Source: Lentilitoribacter sp039986595
GTDB taxonomy: Bacteria; Pseudomonadota; Alphaproteobacteria; Rhizobiales; Rhizobiaceae
Direction of reading: 5' to 3'
DNA: 64,000 bases
NCBI GenBank assembly: GCA_039986595.1
Contig: JBDWQJ010000008.1
Span: 62,001-126,000 of the forward strand
Shown here piece after piece: positions 51,762-60,228 of the stretch. The notes under the pieces were generated by a model. The model saw only the letters and a list, made by a program, of their open reading frames with translations, was not told the origin of the DNA and searched no databases. Made by a program: the position numbers and the translations under genes. Numbering within the stretch: position 1 is the stretch's first letter; each line of letters opens with the position of its first letter.

Positions 51762-52668
51762 GACGTTCTCCTAGTAATGGATGTTCTGGAACAGCGTCCA
51801 GGATTGCTTCTGCAATTTTCGCTTCACGCCGTAATATATGCCATTCAGGCACATCGTTATCCCACTCAATCAAAGTAGGGATAGGTCCCATTTGGGTGAC
51901 TACATCTTTATAAAGCTTCCACACCTCATCTGCGACCGGCCGATCATGCGCATCAATGAGGATTGTTTCGCCATCATCATCTTTGTCTTCCGCATGACCT
52001 GCAAGGTGGATCTCACCCACATGTCCAAGTGGAAACTCAGATAGATATTTCTCAGGGCTATATTTATGATTTGTTGCGGACACAAAAACATTATTGATAT
52101 CGAGCAACAATCCACAACCTGCGCGACGCGCGATTTCTGTAATAAAATCAGTCTCGCTCATGGTTGATTGCTCAAATGCAACATAAGTGGATGGATTTTC
52201 CAGTAAAATTGGACGCTTCAACCTATCCTGCACTTGTCCTATATGGCTCACAACGCGGTCCAATGTTGCCTGATCATACGGAACAGGCAGTAAATCATTA
52301 TAATAATGATTATCATGTGTGGACCAGGCTAAGTGCTCAGACACTATGCCAGGCTGATAGCGATCAACAACCTTTGCCAAACGTTCAATATGGTCATTAT
52401 CAAGACCTTTTTCTGAACCAATGGAAAGGCCGACACCATGCACAGTTATAGGGAAATTATTTCGAATTTGAGTAAGCGCCTGGTGCGGAAGGCCGCCCTC
52501 GCCCATATAGTTCTCAGCATGGACCTCAAAAAATCCCATCTTATATTCATCGGATAAGACGTCGTCGATATGCTGGCCTTTTAGTCCGGCTCCCGCTCGT
52601 GCAGGAACCGAACACTCTGCCAGATATTTATGATCAGCTGGGATAGGCCGGGGGGTGGCATTCAACAT
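51742..52668 (-). CDS. DUF692 multinuclear non-heme iron-dependent oxidase (MNIO, BufB-type)
   Basis: 308 residues, a TIM barrel of the MNIO family. Putative iron ligands are visible: FEVHAENYMGEGG, VSEHLAWSTHDNHY, LLENPSTYVAFE, GLLLDINNVFVSATNH, GEIHLAGHAED and LIEWDNDVP. MNIO enzymes such as MbnB, HvfB and BufB oxidise cysteines of RiPP precursors to oxazolone/thioamide or thiooxazole groups. Here the substrate is clearly the DUF2282 gene 37 nt upstream. Role from family knowledge. Confidence 0.93.
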   Translation of the reverse strand: MLNATPRPIPADHKYLAECSVPARAGAGLKGQHIDDVLSDEYKMGFFEVHAENYMGEGGLPHQALTQIRNNFPITVHGVGLSIGSEKGLDNDHIERLAKVVDRYQPGIVSEHLAWSTHDNHYYNDLLPVPYDQATLDRVVSHIGQVQDRLKRPILLENPSTYVAFEQSTMSETDFITEIARRAGCGLLLDINNVFVSATNHKYSPEKYLSEFPLGHVGEIHLAGHAEDKDDDGETILIDAHDRPVADEVWKLYKDVVTQMGPIPTLIEWDNDVPEWHILRREAKIAEAILDAVPEHPLLGERHASAAE

Positions 52669-52705
52669 CTAATCACTCCTATCTGACAAACAATGAGCCT
52701 AATTA

Positions 52706-53008
52706 TTAAGCTGGAAGGTCACGTGTTAGTGGCTCAAGTGAACCTGAACGATCGCCTGGAACTGACATTGATACACATGTACCTGCTTCTACTGATTTCC
52801 AAGCATTACCTTGGTAGTCAACTTTTGAAGTGCCTGCACATGAAGTACCTGGACCAGCTGCACAATCGTTTTTACCAGCAAGTGAAATACCGTAGCATTT
52901 TTCTTTAGCTGCAGATGCACCTGTTGTAGAAGCAACCAAAGTTGCACCAGAAAGAGCCATAGCTACTGCGCCAGCAAGTGCAGATGCACCAACAATTTTC
53001 TTAGACAT
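52706..53008 (-). CDS. DUF2282 bufferin-type RiPP precursor (BufA1-like)
   Basis: 100 residues. A Sec signal peptide (hydrophobic ALAGAVAMALSGATLVA, cleavage near ASA/AKEK at 33-34) precedes a 67-residue core with exactly four cysteines, at 38, 49, 57 and 78: KEKCYGISLAGKNDCAAG, GTSCAGTSKVDYQGNAW and EAGTCVSM. This is the DUF2282 pattern. In Caulobacter bufferin 1, cysteines are converted to thiooxazole groups and the exported peptide binds copper. Function here is by homology. The AAGGAG ribosome site is strong. Confidence 0.9.
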   Translation of the reverse strand: MSKKIVGASALAGAVAMALSGATLVASTTGASAAKEKCYGISLAGKNDCAAGPGTSCAGTSKVDYQGNAWKSVEAGTCVSMSVPGDRSGSLEPLTRDLPA

Positions 53009-53194
53009 TTAAATTCTCCTTAGGATGACCATTCATCGTTTTGGGTCGTTAGTGACCCGGCAAGAACATTACTAACCAAATCCCTGATCAATTGGAAATC
53101 AACGACGCGTTAGATTTGATCAACTGAATGTGAGCGTTTCGCGAGTATTAGTTTATCACCGGAGAACTCAATAAAGTTCATTAAGCTTTCCCCG

Positions 53195-53223
53195 ATCTTA
53201 CCATATTACTCTATAATGTACAA
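53195..53223 (-). promoter_or_regulatory. Sigma-70 type promoter of the bufferin-type operon
   Basis: On the minus strand TTGTAC and TAAGAT are 17 bp apart, putting the start near 53188 and giving a leader of about 180 nt before the precursor gene. The leader contains a GGGTC / GACCC hairpin near its 3' end (53044-53060). No ECF-type promoter was recognised. Confidence 0.5.
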
Positions 53224-53274
53224 AAAATAGGCAGACATTCACTTGTCGAATTTCATCGCAAGCAAGAATTTTTC

Positions 53275-53283
53275 TGCTATAAT
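53275..53283 (+). promoter_or_regulatory. Extended -10 promoter upstream of gltB
   Basis: TGCTATAAT is a perfect TGn extended -10 element. Transcription would start near 53290, leaving a leader of about 368 nt before gltB. The -35 region has no clear match. It is divergent from, and about 55 bp away from, the promoter of the bufferin-type operon. Confidence 0.45.
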
Positions 53284-53294
53284 TTTCAGCAACA

Positions 53295-53640
53295 GCCTGT
53301 TAATTACTGGGAAATATGTCACAGGCAGCCAATAAAATGCGAGCGTGACCTTGCGAAACGTCATATGTTCTGGCATAGAACCGTAAGAATAGGACAGACA
53401 TGCTGTCCTATTTCGACGTAAGTTCGCAAATTTACGCAACAAGTGATCAATGCCAGCGCAGATTACCGCAGATCTTGAGAGAAAGCGGAAGCTGAAAAAT
53501 TGGTGCATCACAAAATCTTAAATCAGTGCCCACGTATATTCATACGTGTCATAAAACTTGGATTTTGGGATGACACAAACATGATCGGAGTATTCTTCGC
53601 GCTTTGATTAAAGCCGAAGCAGATTAATTGCCCTTAGGGC
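53295..53640 (+). ncRNA. Structured leader region of gltB
   Basis: Perfect or near-perfect stems follow each other: GCCTGT / ACAGGC (53295-53336), a three-way junction (53351-53429), CACGTAT / ATACGTG (53531-53548), CTTC..GCTTT / AAAGC..GAAG (53595-53619), and GCCC / GGGC (53630-53640) just before the ribosome site. No coding sequence is credible in this 649-bp gap. No known riboswitch is recognised. The direction is taken from gltB and could be reversed. Confidence 0.4.
53351..53429. repeat. Nested inverted repeats folding as a three-way junction
   Basis: The outer stem TTGCGAA-ACGTC (53351-53362) pairs with GACGT-aag-TTCGCAA (53415-53429). Inside are GTTCT-ggcat-AGAAC (53367-53381) and a perfect 10-bp stem AATAGGACAG / CTGTCCTATT (53388-53412) with loop ACATG. 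Linkers are 4, 6 and 2 nt. Confidence 0.75.
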
Positions 53641-53657
53641 CAGAAGGAGACGAGACG

Positions 53658-56600
53658 ATGACGAAACATTCGCCATCCGCGCCACAACAGCAAAACGTAA
53701 CAGCTAATCATGCTGATACGCGAAAACCTGTTCATACTTTTGGTTTGCCTCATAAACAGGGCATGTACGATCCGCGCAATGAACATGATGCTTGCGGTGT
53801 GGGCTTTGTTGCCCACATGAAAGGTGAGAAATCGCACCAAATCGTTCAAGACGGTTTGTTTATGCTTGAAAACCTGACACACCGCGGAGCTGTCGGCGCT
53901 GATCCTCTTATGGGCGATGGCGCGGGTATGCTTATGCAAATTCCGCATAAATTCTTCAAAGAAGAGCTTGCAAAAGACGATGTCGAGTTACCTGAAGCGG
54001 GTGATTACGGCGTTGGTTACTTCTTCATGACGCAAGATGAAAACATTCGCCAAAGCATCTTAAACGTCATCACAGACACGATCATTGATGAAGGCTTTAG
54101 CCTGATCACGATCCGTGATGTACCTGTCGATAATTCATCCTTATCTAAAGATCCTGAAATCGCTGCAACTGAGCCGGTCCATTACCAAATCTTTGTTGGC
54201 CGCGATGAAAGCATGACCGATGATGATGAATACGAACGCGCGATCTACACGCTACGTAAGGTTATTTCTAATCGTCTTTTAGATGCACATAAATTTGATA
54301 GTGAGACTTTCTATCCGGTTTCATTCTCTGCAAGAACAATTGTCTACAAAGGCATGTTCTTGGCCTATCAAGTTGGCTCCTATTATAAAGACTTAGCTGA
54401 CCCACGGTTTGAATCAGCTGTTGCGCTTGTTCACCAACGTTTTTCAACAAACACATTCCCGTCATGGCGCTTGTCCCACCCTTATCGCATGGTTGCGCAT
54501 AATGGTGAGATCAACACATTGCGCGGTAACGTGAACTGGATGGCAGCACGTCAGGCGTCTATCACATCTCCATTATTTGGTGATGACATTGAGAAAATGT
54601 GGCCGATTTCTTACGAAGGTCAATCAGACACCGCATGTTTTGATAATGCTTTGGAGTTTTTGATCCAAGGCGGATATTCAATGGCGCACGCTGTTATGAT
54701 GCTGATCCCAGAAGCTTGGTCTGGCAACAAACTGATGTCAGAAGATCGCAAAGCATTTTATAATTATCATGCTGCACTCATGGAGCCATGGGATGGTCCA
54801 GCGGCGGTTGCATTTACAGACGGTCGCCAAATCGGCGCTACGCTTGACCGTAATGGTTTGCGCCCTGCAAGGTATATTGTCACAAAAGATGATCGCATTA
54901 TCATGGCATCTGAAGCTGGTGTATTGCCCGTTGAAGAAAAAAACATCGTCCAAAAATGGCGTTTGCAGCCTGGTAAAATGCTTCTTATCGATATGGAAGA
55001 AGGTCGAATTATCTCCGATGATGAGATCAAATCTCAATTGGCAGATAGCCACCCATATCGTGAATGGCTGGATAACACACAGCTTATATTGGAAGAGTTA
55101 GACCCAGTTGAGCCGCGTGAAGTCCGCCACGATGTGAGCTTGCTTGATCGTCAACAAGCATTTGGTTACACACAAGAAGATACCAAAATTTTGATGTCAC
55201 CAATGGCAACCACTGGCCAAGAGGCTATTGGCTCCATGGGTACGGACACGCCTATTTCGGCAATGTCTGAAAAGTCAAAATTGCTATACACCTATTTCAA
55301 GCAAAACTTTGCGCAAGTGACCAACCCACCAATTGATCCAATTCGTGAGGAATTGGTCATGAGTTTGGTATCATTTATCGGACCACGTCCAAACCTTCTT
55401 GATCATGAAGGCGCATCAAAGCTGAAACGTCTTGAAGTTCGTCAACCGATCTTGACCAATGGTGACTTGGAGAAAATTCGCTCTATCAGCCAAATGGATG
55501 ATCGTTTTGATACAAAAACGCTTGGAATGAGTTATGATAGTGCGCAAGGTCCAGAAGGTATGGACGCCGCGCTTAAAAATCTATGCGAACGCGCTGAAGA
55601 GGCTGTTCGAGGCAATTACAACATCATTATCTTATCAGATCGTCGTATCGGACCGGATCGTTTAGCAATTCCAGCACTTCTTGCGACAGCTGCCGTTCAC
55701 CATCATTTAATCCGCAAAGGTTTGCGCACATCTGTGGGTCTTGTGGTTGAATCAGGTGAGCCGCGTGAGGTTCATCACTTCTGCTGTTTGGCTGGTTTTG
55801 GGGCGGAAGCTATCAATCCCTATCTTGCATTTGATACATTGATCGACATGCACGAAAACAACGCATTCCCACCGGAAGTTGATCGTCATGAGGTCGTAAC
55901 ACGCTATATCAAGGCTATCGGTAAAGGTATTTTGAAAGTTATGTCTAAGATGGGCATTTCAACTTACCAATCTTACTGTGGTGCGCAGATCTTTGATGCG
56001 GTTGGTCTATCCAATGCGTTTGTCGATAAGTATTTCACAGGTACTGCGACAAAAATTGAAGGTGTTGGCCTTAAAGAAGTTGCAGCAGAAACTGCACAAC
56101 GTCACACAGCAGCCTTTAGCAAAGATCCTGTTCTTCGCAATTTCCTCGAAGTGGGTGGCGAATATGGTTATCGCACACGTGGTGAAGATCACGCATGGGC
56201 GCCCAGTGCTGTTGTTGCGCTTCAACACGCAGTGCGCGGCAATGCGCAGGACCGCTACAATGAATTTGCTCAATTGATTAATGAATCTTCACTGCGTTTG
56301 AACACAATCCGCGGATTGTTCAAGATTAAAAATGCAGAAGAAGATGGCCGCAAGCCAATTTCAATTGACGACGTTGAGCCTGCAAGCGATATCGTGAAAC
56401 GCTTCTCAACTGGCGCCATGTCATTTGGTTCAATCAGTCGTGAAGCGCACTCAACTCTTGCTGTTGCAATGAATGAGATCGGTGGCAAATCAAATACTGG
56501 TGAAGGTGGTGAAGAGCCTGATCGCTTCAACCCACTTCCAGATGGATCTAAAAACCCAGAACGCTCTGCGATTAAACAAGTCGCATCAGGCCGCTTTGGT

Positions 56601-58373
56601 GTCACAACGGAATATCTAGTGAATTCCGATATGATCCAGATTAAAGTTGCCCAAGGTGCAAAACCAGGTGAAGGCGGACAGTTGCCTGGCCATAAAGTGG
56701 ATGCAACAATTGCAAAAACTCGTCACTCAACACCAGGTGTTGGTCTTATCTCACCACCACCACACCACGACATTTATTCAATCGAAGATCTCGCTCAGCT
56801 GATCTACGACTTGAAAAACGTGAACCCTGTTTCAGACATTTCCGTCAAACTCGTATCGGAAGTTGGCGTGGGTACTGTGGCAGCCGGTGTTGCAAAAGCA
56901 CGTGCAGATCACATCACAATCTCCGGATTTGATGGCGGCACAGGTGCATCTCCTTTAACATCGCTCAAGCATGCTGGCTCCTCATGGGAACTCGGCCTTG
57001 CAGAAACACATCAAACACTTGTTCTTAATGGTTTGCGGTCTCGCATTGCCTTGCAAGTTGATGGTGGTTTGAAAACTGGTCGCGATGTCATTGTTGGCGC
57101 GCTGTTGGGTGCCGATGAGTTTGGCTTCTCAACTGCACCACTCATTGCAGCAGGGTGTATTATGATGCGTAAGTGTCACCTTAACACATGCCCTGTCGGC
57201 GTTGCGACACAAGATCCCGTTTTACGCAAACGCTTTAAAGGCACACCAGAACACGTAATCAACTATTTCTTCTTTGTTGCGGAAGAAATCAGAGCATTGA
57301 TGGCAGAGATGGGCTTTGCAAAATTTGATGATCTCATCGGTCAGTCTCAACTTCTTGAAAAAGAAAAATTGGTTGAGCGCTGGAAAGCTGAGGGCCTCGA
57401 CTTCTCAAATGTCTTCTATAAGCCAGAAGCTGCAAAACAAGATATCTATTGGACAATGCGCCAGGAGCACCCAATTGATGACGTTTTAGATCGTAAACTG
57501 ATCGAACAAGCTATGCCAGCACTTGAAAATGGTGAAGCTGTGAAGATCATGACCGAAATCAAAAACGTTGATCGCTCAACCGGTGCAATGTTGTCTGGCG
57601 AAGTGGCACGACGTTATGGTTATAAAGGCCTTCCAACGGATACTATTTCTGTTGAGCTTGAAGGAACCGCAGGTCAATCATTTGGTGCTTTCTTGACCAA
57701 AGGCGTGAGCTTCACCCTAACAGGCGACGGCAATGACTATGTCGGTAAAGGCCTCTCAGGTGGCCGCATTGTGATCAAACCACCGCAAGACACAAATATT
57801 ATTGCCGAAGAATCCATTATCGTCGGGAATACCGTTCTTTATGGTGCTGTTGGCGGTGAGTGTTATTTCCGCGGTGTTGCTGGTGAGCGATTTGCAGTGC
57901 GTAACTCTGGTGCAATTGCCGTTGTTGAAGGCGTGGGCGATCACGGTTGCGAGTATATGACTGGTGGTCTCGTCGTCGTAATTGGTAAAACAGGCAGAAA
58001 CTTTGCTGCGGGCATGTCCGGTGGTGTGGCTTATGTGTTGGATGAAACCAATGACTTTGCTGAACGCTGCAACATGGCTATGGTTGAGCTAGAACCTGTT
58101 CCAGAAGAAGATGATATTCTGGAAAAACTTCACCACCACGGTGGGGACCTCATGCATAAAGGCCGTGTTGATGTTAAATCTGACATGACGAAAAATGATG
58201 AAGAACGGTTGTATAAGCTTATTGCAAATCACGTTCATCATACCGGTTCAACACGCGGGCAGGATATCTTAGACAACTGGTCTGATTATCGTCCAAAATT
58301 CCGTAAAGTTATGCCGGTTGAATATCGCCGCGCATTGCAGGAAATGGAAAATGCAAAAGTAGCTGCGGAGTAG
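53658..58373 (+). CDS. gltB: Glutamate synthase (NADPH), large subunit
   Basis: 1571 residues from ATG 53658, set by AGGAG 9 nt upstream. The class II amidotransferase domain begins at the nucleophile Cys46 (HDACGVGF) after a propeptide. A central domain and FMN-binding synthase domain follow: KPGEGGQLPGHKV, SPPPHHDIYSIEDL and GFDGGTGASPLTS. The 3Fe-4S cluster ligands are CIMMRKCHLNTC near 1166-1177, and a C-terminal beta-helix domain (GGECYFRGVAGE, GGLVVVIGKTGRNFAAGMSGG) ends the protein. It makes two glutamates from glutamine and 2-oxoglutarate, together with GltD. Confidence 0.98.
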   Translation: MTKHSPSAPQQQNVTANHADTRKPVHTFGLPHKQGMYDPRNEHDACGVGFVAHMKGEKSHQIVQDGLFMLENLTHRGAVGADPLMGDGAGMLMQIPHKFFKEELAKDDVELPEAGDYGVGYFFMTQDENIRQSILNVITDTIIDEGFSLITIRDVPVDNSSLSKDPEIAATEPVHYQIFVGRDESMTDDDEYERAIYTLRKVISNRLLDAHKFDSETFYPVSFSARTIVYKGMFLAYQVGSYYKDLADPRFESAVALVHQRFSTNTFPSWRLSHPYRMVAHNGEINTLRGNVNWMAARQASITSPLFGDDIEKMWPISYEGQSDTACFDNALEFLIQGGYSMAHAVMMLIPEAWSGNKLMSEDRKAFYNYHAALMEPWDGPAAVAFTDGRQIGATLDRNGLRPARYIVTKDDRIIMASEAGVLPVEEKNIVQKWRLQPGKMLLIDMEEGRIISDDEIKSQLADSHPYREWLDNTQLILEELDPVEPREVRHDVSLLDRQQAFGYTQEDTKILMSPMATTGQEAIGSMGTDTPISAMSEKSKLLYTYFKQNFAQVTNPPIDPIREELVMSLVSFIGPRPNLLDHEGASKLKRLEVRQPILTNGDLEKIRSISQMDDRFDTKTLGMSYDSAQGPEGMDAALKNLCERAEEAVRGNYNIIILSDRRIGPDRLAIPALLATAAVHHHLIRKGLRTSVGLVVESGEPREVHHFCCLAGFGAEAINPYLAFDTLIDMHENNAFPPEVDRHEVVTRYIKAIGKGILKVMSKMGISTYQSYCGAQIFDAVGLSNAFVDKYFTGTATKIEGVGLKEVAAETAQRHTAAFSKDPVLRNFLEVGGEYGYRTRGEDHAWAPSAVVALQHAVRGNAQDRYNEFAQLINESSLRLNTIRGLFKIKNAEEDGRKPISIDDVEPASDIVKRFSTGAMSFGSISREAHSTLAVAMNEIGGKSNTGEGGEEPDRFNPLPDGSKNPERSAIKQVASGRFGVTTEYLVNSDMIQIKVAQGAKPGEGGQLPGHKVDATIAKTRHSTPGVGLISPPPHHDIYSIEDLAQLIYDLKNVNPVSDISVKLVSEVGVGTVAAGVAKARADHITISGFDGGTGASPLTSLKHAGSSWELGLAETHQTLVLNGLRSRIALQVDGGLKTGRDVIVGALLGADEFGFSTAPLIAAGCIMMRKCHLNTCPVGVATQDPVLRKRFKGTPEHVINYFFFVAEEIRALMAEMGFAKFDDLIGQSQLLEKEKLVERWKAEGLDFSNVFYKPEAAKQDIYWTMRQEHPIDDVLDRKLIEQAMPALENGEAVKIMTEIKNVDRSTGAMLSGEVARRYGYKGLPTDTISVELEGTAGQSFGAFLTKGVSFTLTGDGNDYVGKGLSGGRIVIKPPQDTNIIAEESIIVGNTVLYGAVGGECYFRGVAGERFAVRNSGAIAVVEGVGDHGCEYMTGGLVVVIGKTGRNFAAGMSGGVAYVLDETNDFAERCNMAMVELEPVPEEDDILEKLHHHGGDLMHKGRVDVKSDMTKNDEERLYKLIANHVHHTGSTRGQDILDNWSDYRPKFRKVMPVEYRRALQEMENAKVAAE

Positions 58374-58377
58374 TTGT

Positions 58378-58704
58378 ATGATCGTATCAACGACAAATAA
58401 CATCGAGGGTAAAACCATCACCCGTTACCACGGTATCGTAACGGGTGAAGCTATTCTCGGCACAAATATCTTCAAGGATTTCCTTGCAGGTATAAGAGAC
58501 ATTGTGGGTGGTCGCTCAGGTGCATATGAAAAATCACTTCGTGAAGCTCGCGAAATCGCGCTTGATGAACTTCGAGCAGAAGCAGCTTCGCTTGGCGCAA
58601 ACGCTATTATCGGCGTTGACCTCGACTATGAAAATATTTCAGCTGGAGGAAACTCCTCAATGCTGATGGTATCTGCATCAGGTACCGCAGTCCAATTGGA
58701 TTAA
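58378..58704 (+). CDS. YbjQ/UPF0145 family protein between gltB and gltD
   Basis: 108 residues. The family pattern is MIVSTTNNIEGKTITRYHGIVTGEAI, AGIRDIVGGRSGAYEKSLREAREIALDEL and AAASLGANAIIGVDLDYENIS. YbjQ proteins form pentamers of unknown function and are sometimes labelled heavy-metal binding, but no metal site is evident here. It starts 5 nt after gltB and ends 11 nt before gltD, so it belongs to the gltBD operon. Confidence 0.9.
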   Translation: MIVSTTNNIEGKTITRYHGIVTGEAILGTNIFKDFLAGIRDIVGGRSGAYEKSLREAREIALDELRAEAASLGANAIIGVDLDYENISAGGNSSMLMVSASGTAVQLD

Positions 58705-58715
58705 GGATTTGTATT

Positions 58716-60170
58716 ATGGGTAAAGTTACAGGATTTTTGGAAATAGATCGCCGTACTGCGAAATATCAACCAGCATCAGATCGAATTCGCCATTTTAAAG
58801 AATTCACCATTCCCATGAGTGATGAATCACTACGCGATCAAGCAGCACGCTGCATGGATTGCGGGGTTCCTTATTGTCACGATGAAACGGGTTGTCCGAT
58901 TAACAACCAGATCCCTGACTGGAATGATCTCGTCTATAACAATGACTGGGATTCAGCTATTAAGAATTTACATTCAACAAATAACTTCCCTGATTTCACT
59001 GGCCGTATTTGCCCTGCACCTTGTGAAGAAGCTTGTACGCTAAATCTGGAAGATATTCCGGTTACGATCAAAACCATCGAAAATGCGATTGCTGATAAAG
59101 CCTATGAAACAGGCTATTATGCATCACAACCATCGAAGACCAAAACTGGTAAGAAAGTTGCGATCATCGGTTCGGGTCCTGCAGGTCTTGCAGCTGCGCA
59201 GCAATTGGGCCGTGTTGGTCATGATGTGCATGTTTATGAGCGTGAATCTAAAGCTGGTGGTCTTTTGCGATTTGGTATTCCAGATTTCAAAATGGAAAAA
59301 CACCATATCGATCGCCGCGTTAAACAAATGGAAGGTGAAGGTGTATCCTTCTTTTATAATGTTAACATCGGCGTTGATAAAACTGTTGATGCGCTGAAAT
59401 CTGAATATGATGCTGTTTTATATTCAGGTGGTTCAGAGACACCGCGCGAATCTGGTCTAGATGGTACAGAGCTTGATGGTGTTCATGATGCAATGCCTTA
59501 TCTTGTTCAACAAAACAAACGCGTTGGCGGTGAAGACATCCAAAGCACAGGTTGGGAAGCAGAAGAAATTACCGCAGGCGGCAAACATGTTGTCGTTGTT
59601 GGTGGTGGTGACACGGCATCTGATTGTGTTGGCACAGCCTTCCGTCAAGGTGCTGTGAAAGTGACCCAACTCGATATTCGCCCACAACCGCCAGAAGTTG
59701 AAGACAAACTCGCTGTGTGGCCATTTTGGGCAACGAAAATGCGCGTCTCATCTTCGCAAGCTGAAGGCGTTGAACGCGAGTTCCAAATCGGCACGCTAGA
59801 ATTCGTTGGTGAAGACGGTGTTCTAACCGGCGTTAAATGCTGCAAAGTGGATGAGCAACGAAAGCCAATTGCTGGCACAGAGTTTATCATCAAAGCAGAT
59901 CTTGCATTTATCGCTATTGGCTTCCGTGGCCCATATGAAGATAGTGTTGTTGCTGAATTAGGCGATGCTCTTACGATTGCAACAGATAAACGCGGATCAA
60001 AATCTGTCACCGCCAATGATCAAGACTATAAATCAAGTGTTGATAATGTTTGGGTTGCAGGTGACGTGCGTCGCGGTCAGTCATTGGTCGTTTGGGCTAT
60101 CCGTGAAGGACGCCAAGCTGCACGCGCCATTGATCTCGAATTGATGGGCGAAACCGTCCTTCCACGATAA
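58716..60170 (+). CDS. gltD: Glutamate synthase (NADPH), small subunit
   Basis: 484 residues. The N-terminal iron-sulfur domain has ARCMDCGVPYCHDETGCP and GRICPAPCEEACTL cysteine clusters (two 4Fe-4S). Next come the FAD site VAIIGSGPAGLAAAQQLGRVGH and the NADPH site HVVVVGGGDTASDCVGTA, then WVAGDVRRGQSLVVWAIREGRQAA. It passes electrons from NADPH to GltB. It is the third gene of a gltB-ybjQ-gltD operon ended by a strong bidirectional terminator. Confidence 0.98.
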   Translation: MGKVTGFLEIDRRTAKYQPASDRIRHFKEFTIPMSDESLRDQAARCMDCGVPYCHDETGCPINNQIPDWNDLVYNNDWDSAIKNLHSTNNFPDFTGRICPAPCEEACTLNLEDIPVTIKTIENAIADKAYETGYYASQPSKTKTGKKVAIIGSGPAGLAAAQQLGRVGHDVHVYERESKAGGLLRFGIPDFKMEKHHIDRRVKQMEGEGVSFFYNVNIGVDKTVDALKSEYDAVLYSGGSETPRESGLDGTELDGVHDAMPYLVQQNKRVGGEDIQSTGWEAEEITAGGKHVVVVGGGDTASDCVGTAFRQGAVKVTQLDIRPQPPEVEDKLAVWPFWATKMRVSSSQAEGVEREFQIGTLEFVGEDGVLTGVKCCKVDEQRKPIAGTEFIIKADLAFIAIGFRGPYEDSVVAELGDALTIATDKRGSKSVTANDQDYKSSVDNVWVAGDVRRGQSLVVWAIREGRQAARAIDLELMGETVLPR

Positions 60171-60180
60171 TAAAATTAGA

Positions 60181-60204
60181 TTGGCTGGATAAATATCCAG
60201 CCAA
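60181..60204. terminator. Bidirectional terminator between gltD and the DUF459 gene
   Basis: TTGGCTGGATA and TATCCAGCCAA are perfect 11-bp arms with a 2-nt loop, flanked by AT-rich tails. The genes converge here. Confidence 0.8.
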
Positions 60205-60228
60205 TTAAAACGATCTCAAGAAGTAAGA

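Noticed and set aside
53388..53412. Perfect 10-bp hairpin considered as a terminator
   Set aside because: No T tract follows on either strand, and it is nested inside a larger stem.
53239..53511. A 90-codon minus-strand frame in the gltB upstream gap
   Set aside because: It runs through the inverted-repeat region, has no convincing ribosome site, and its composition looks non-coding. The nested stems explain the region better.
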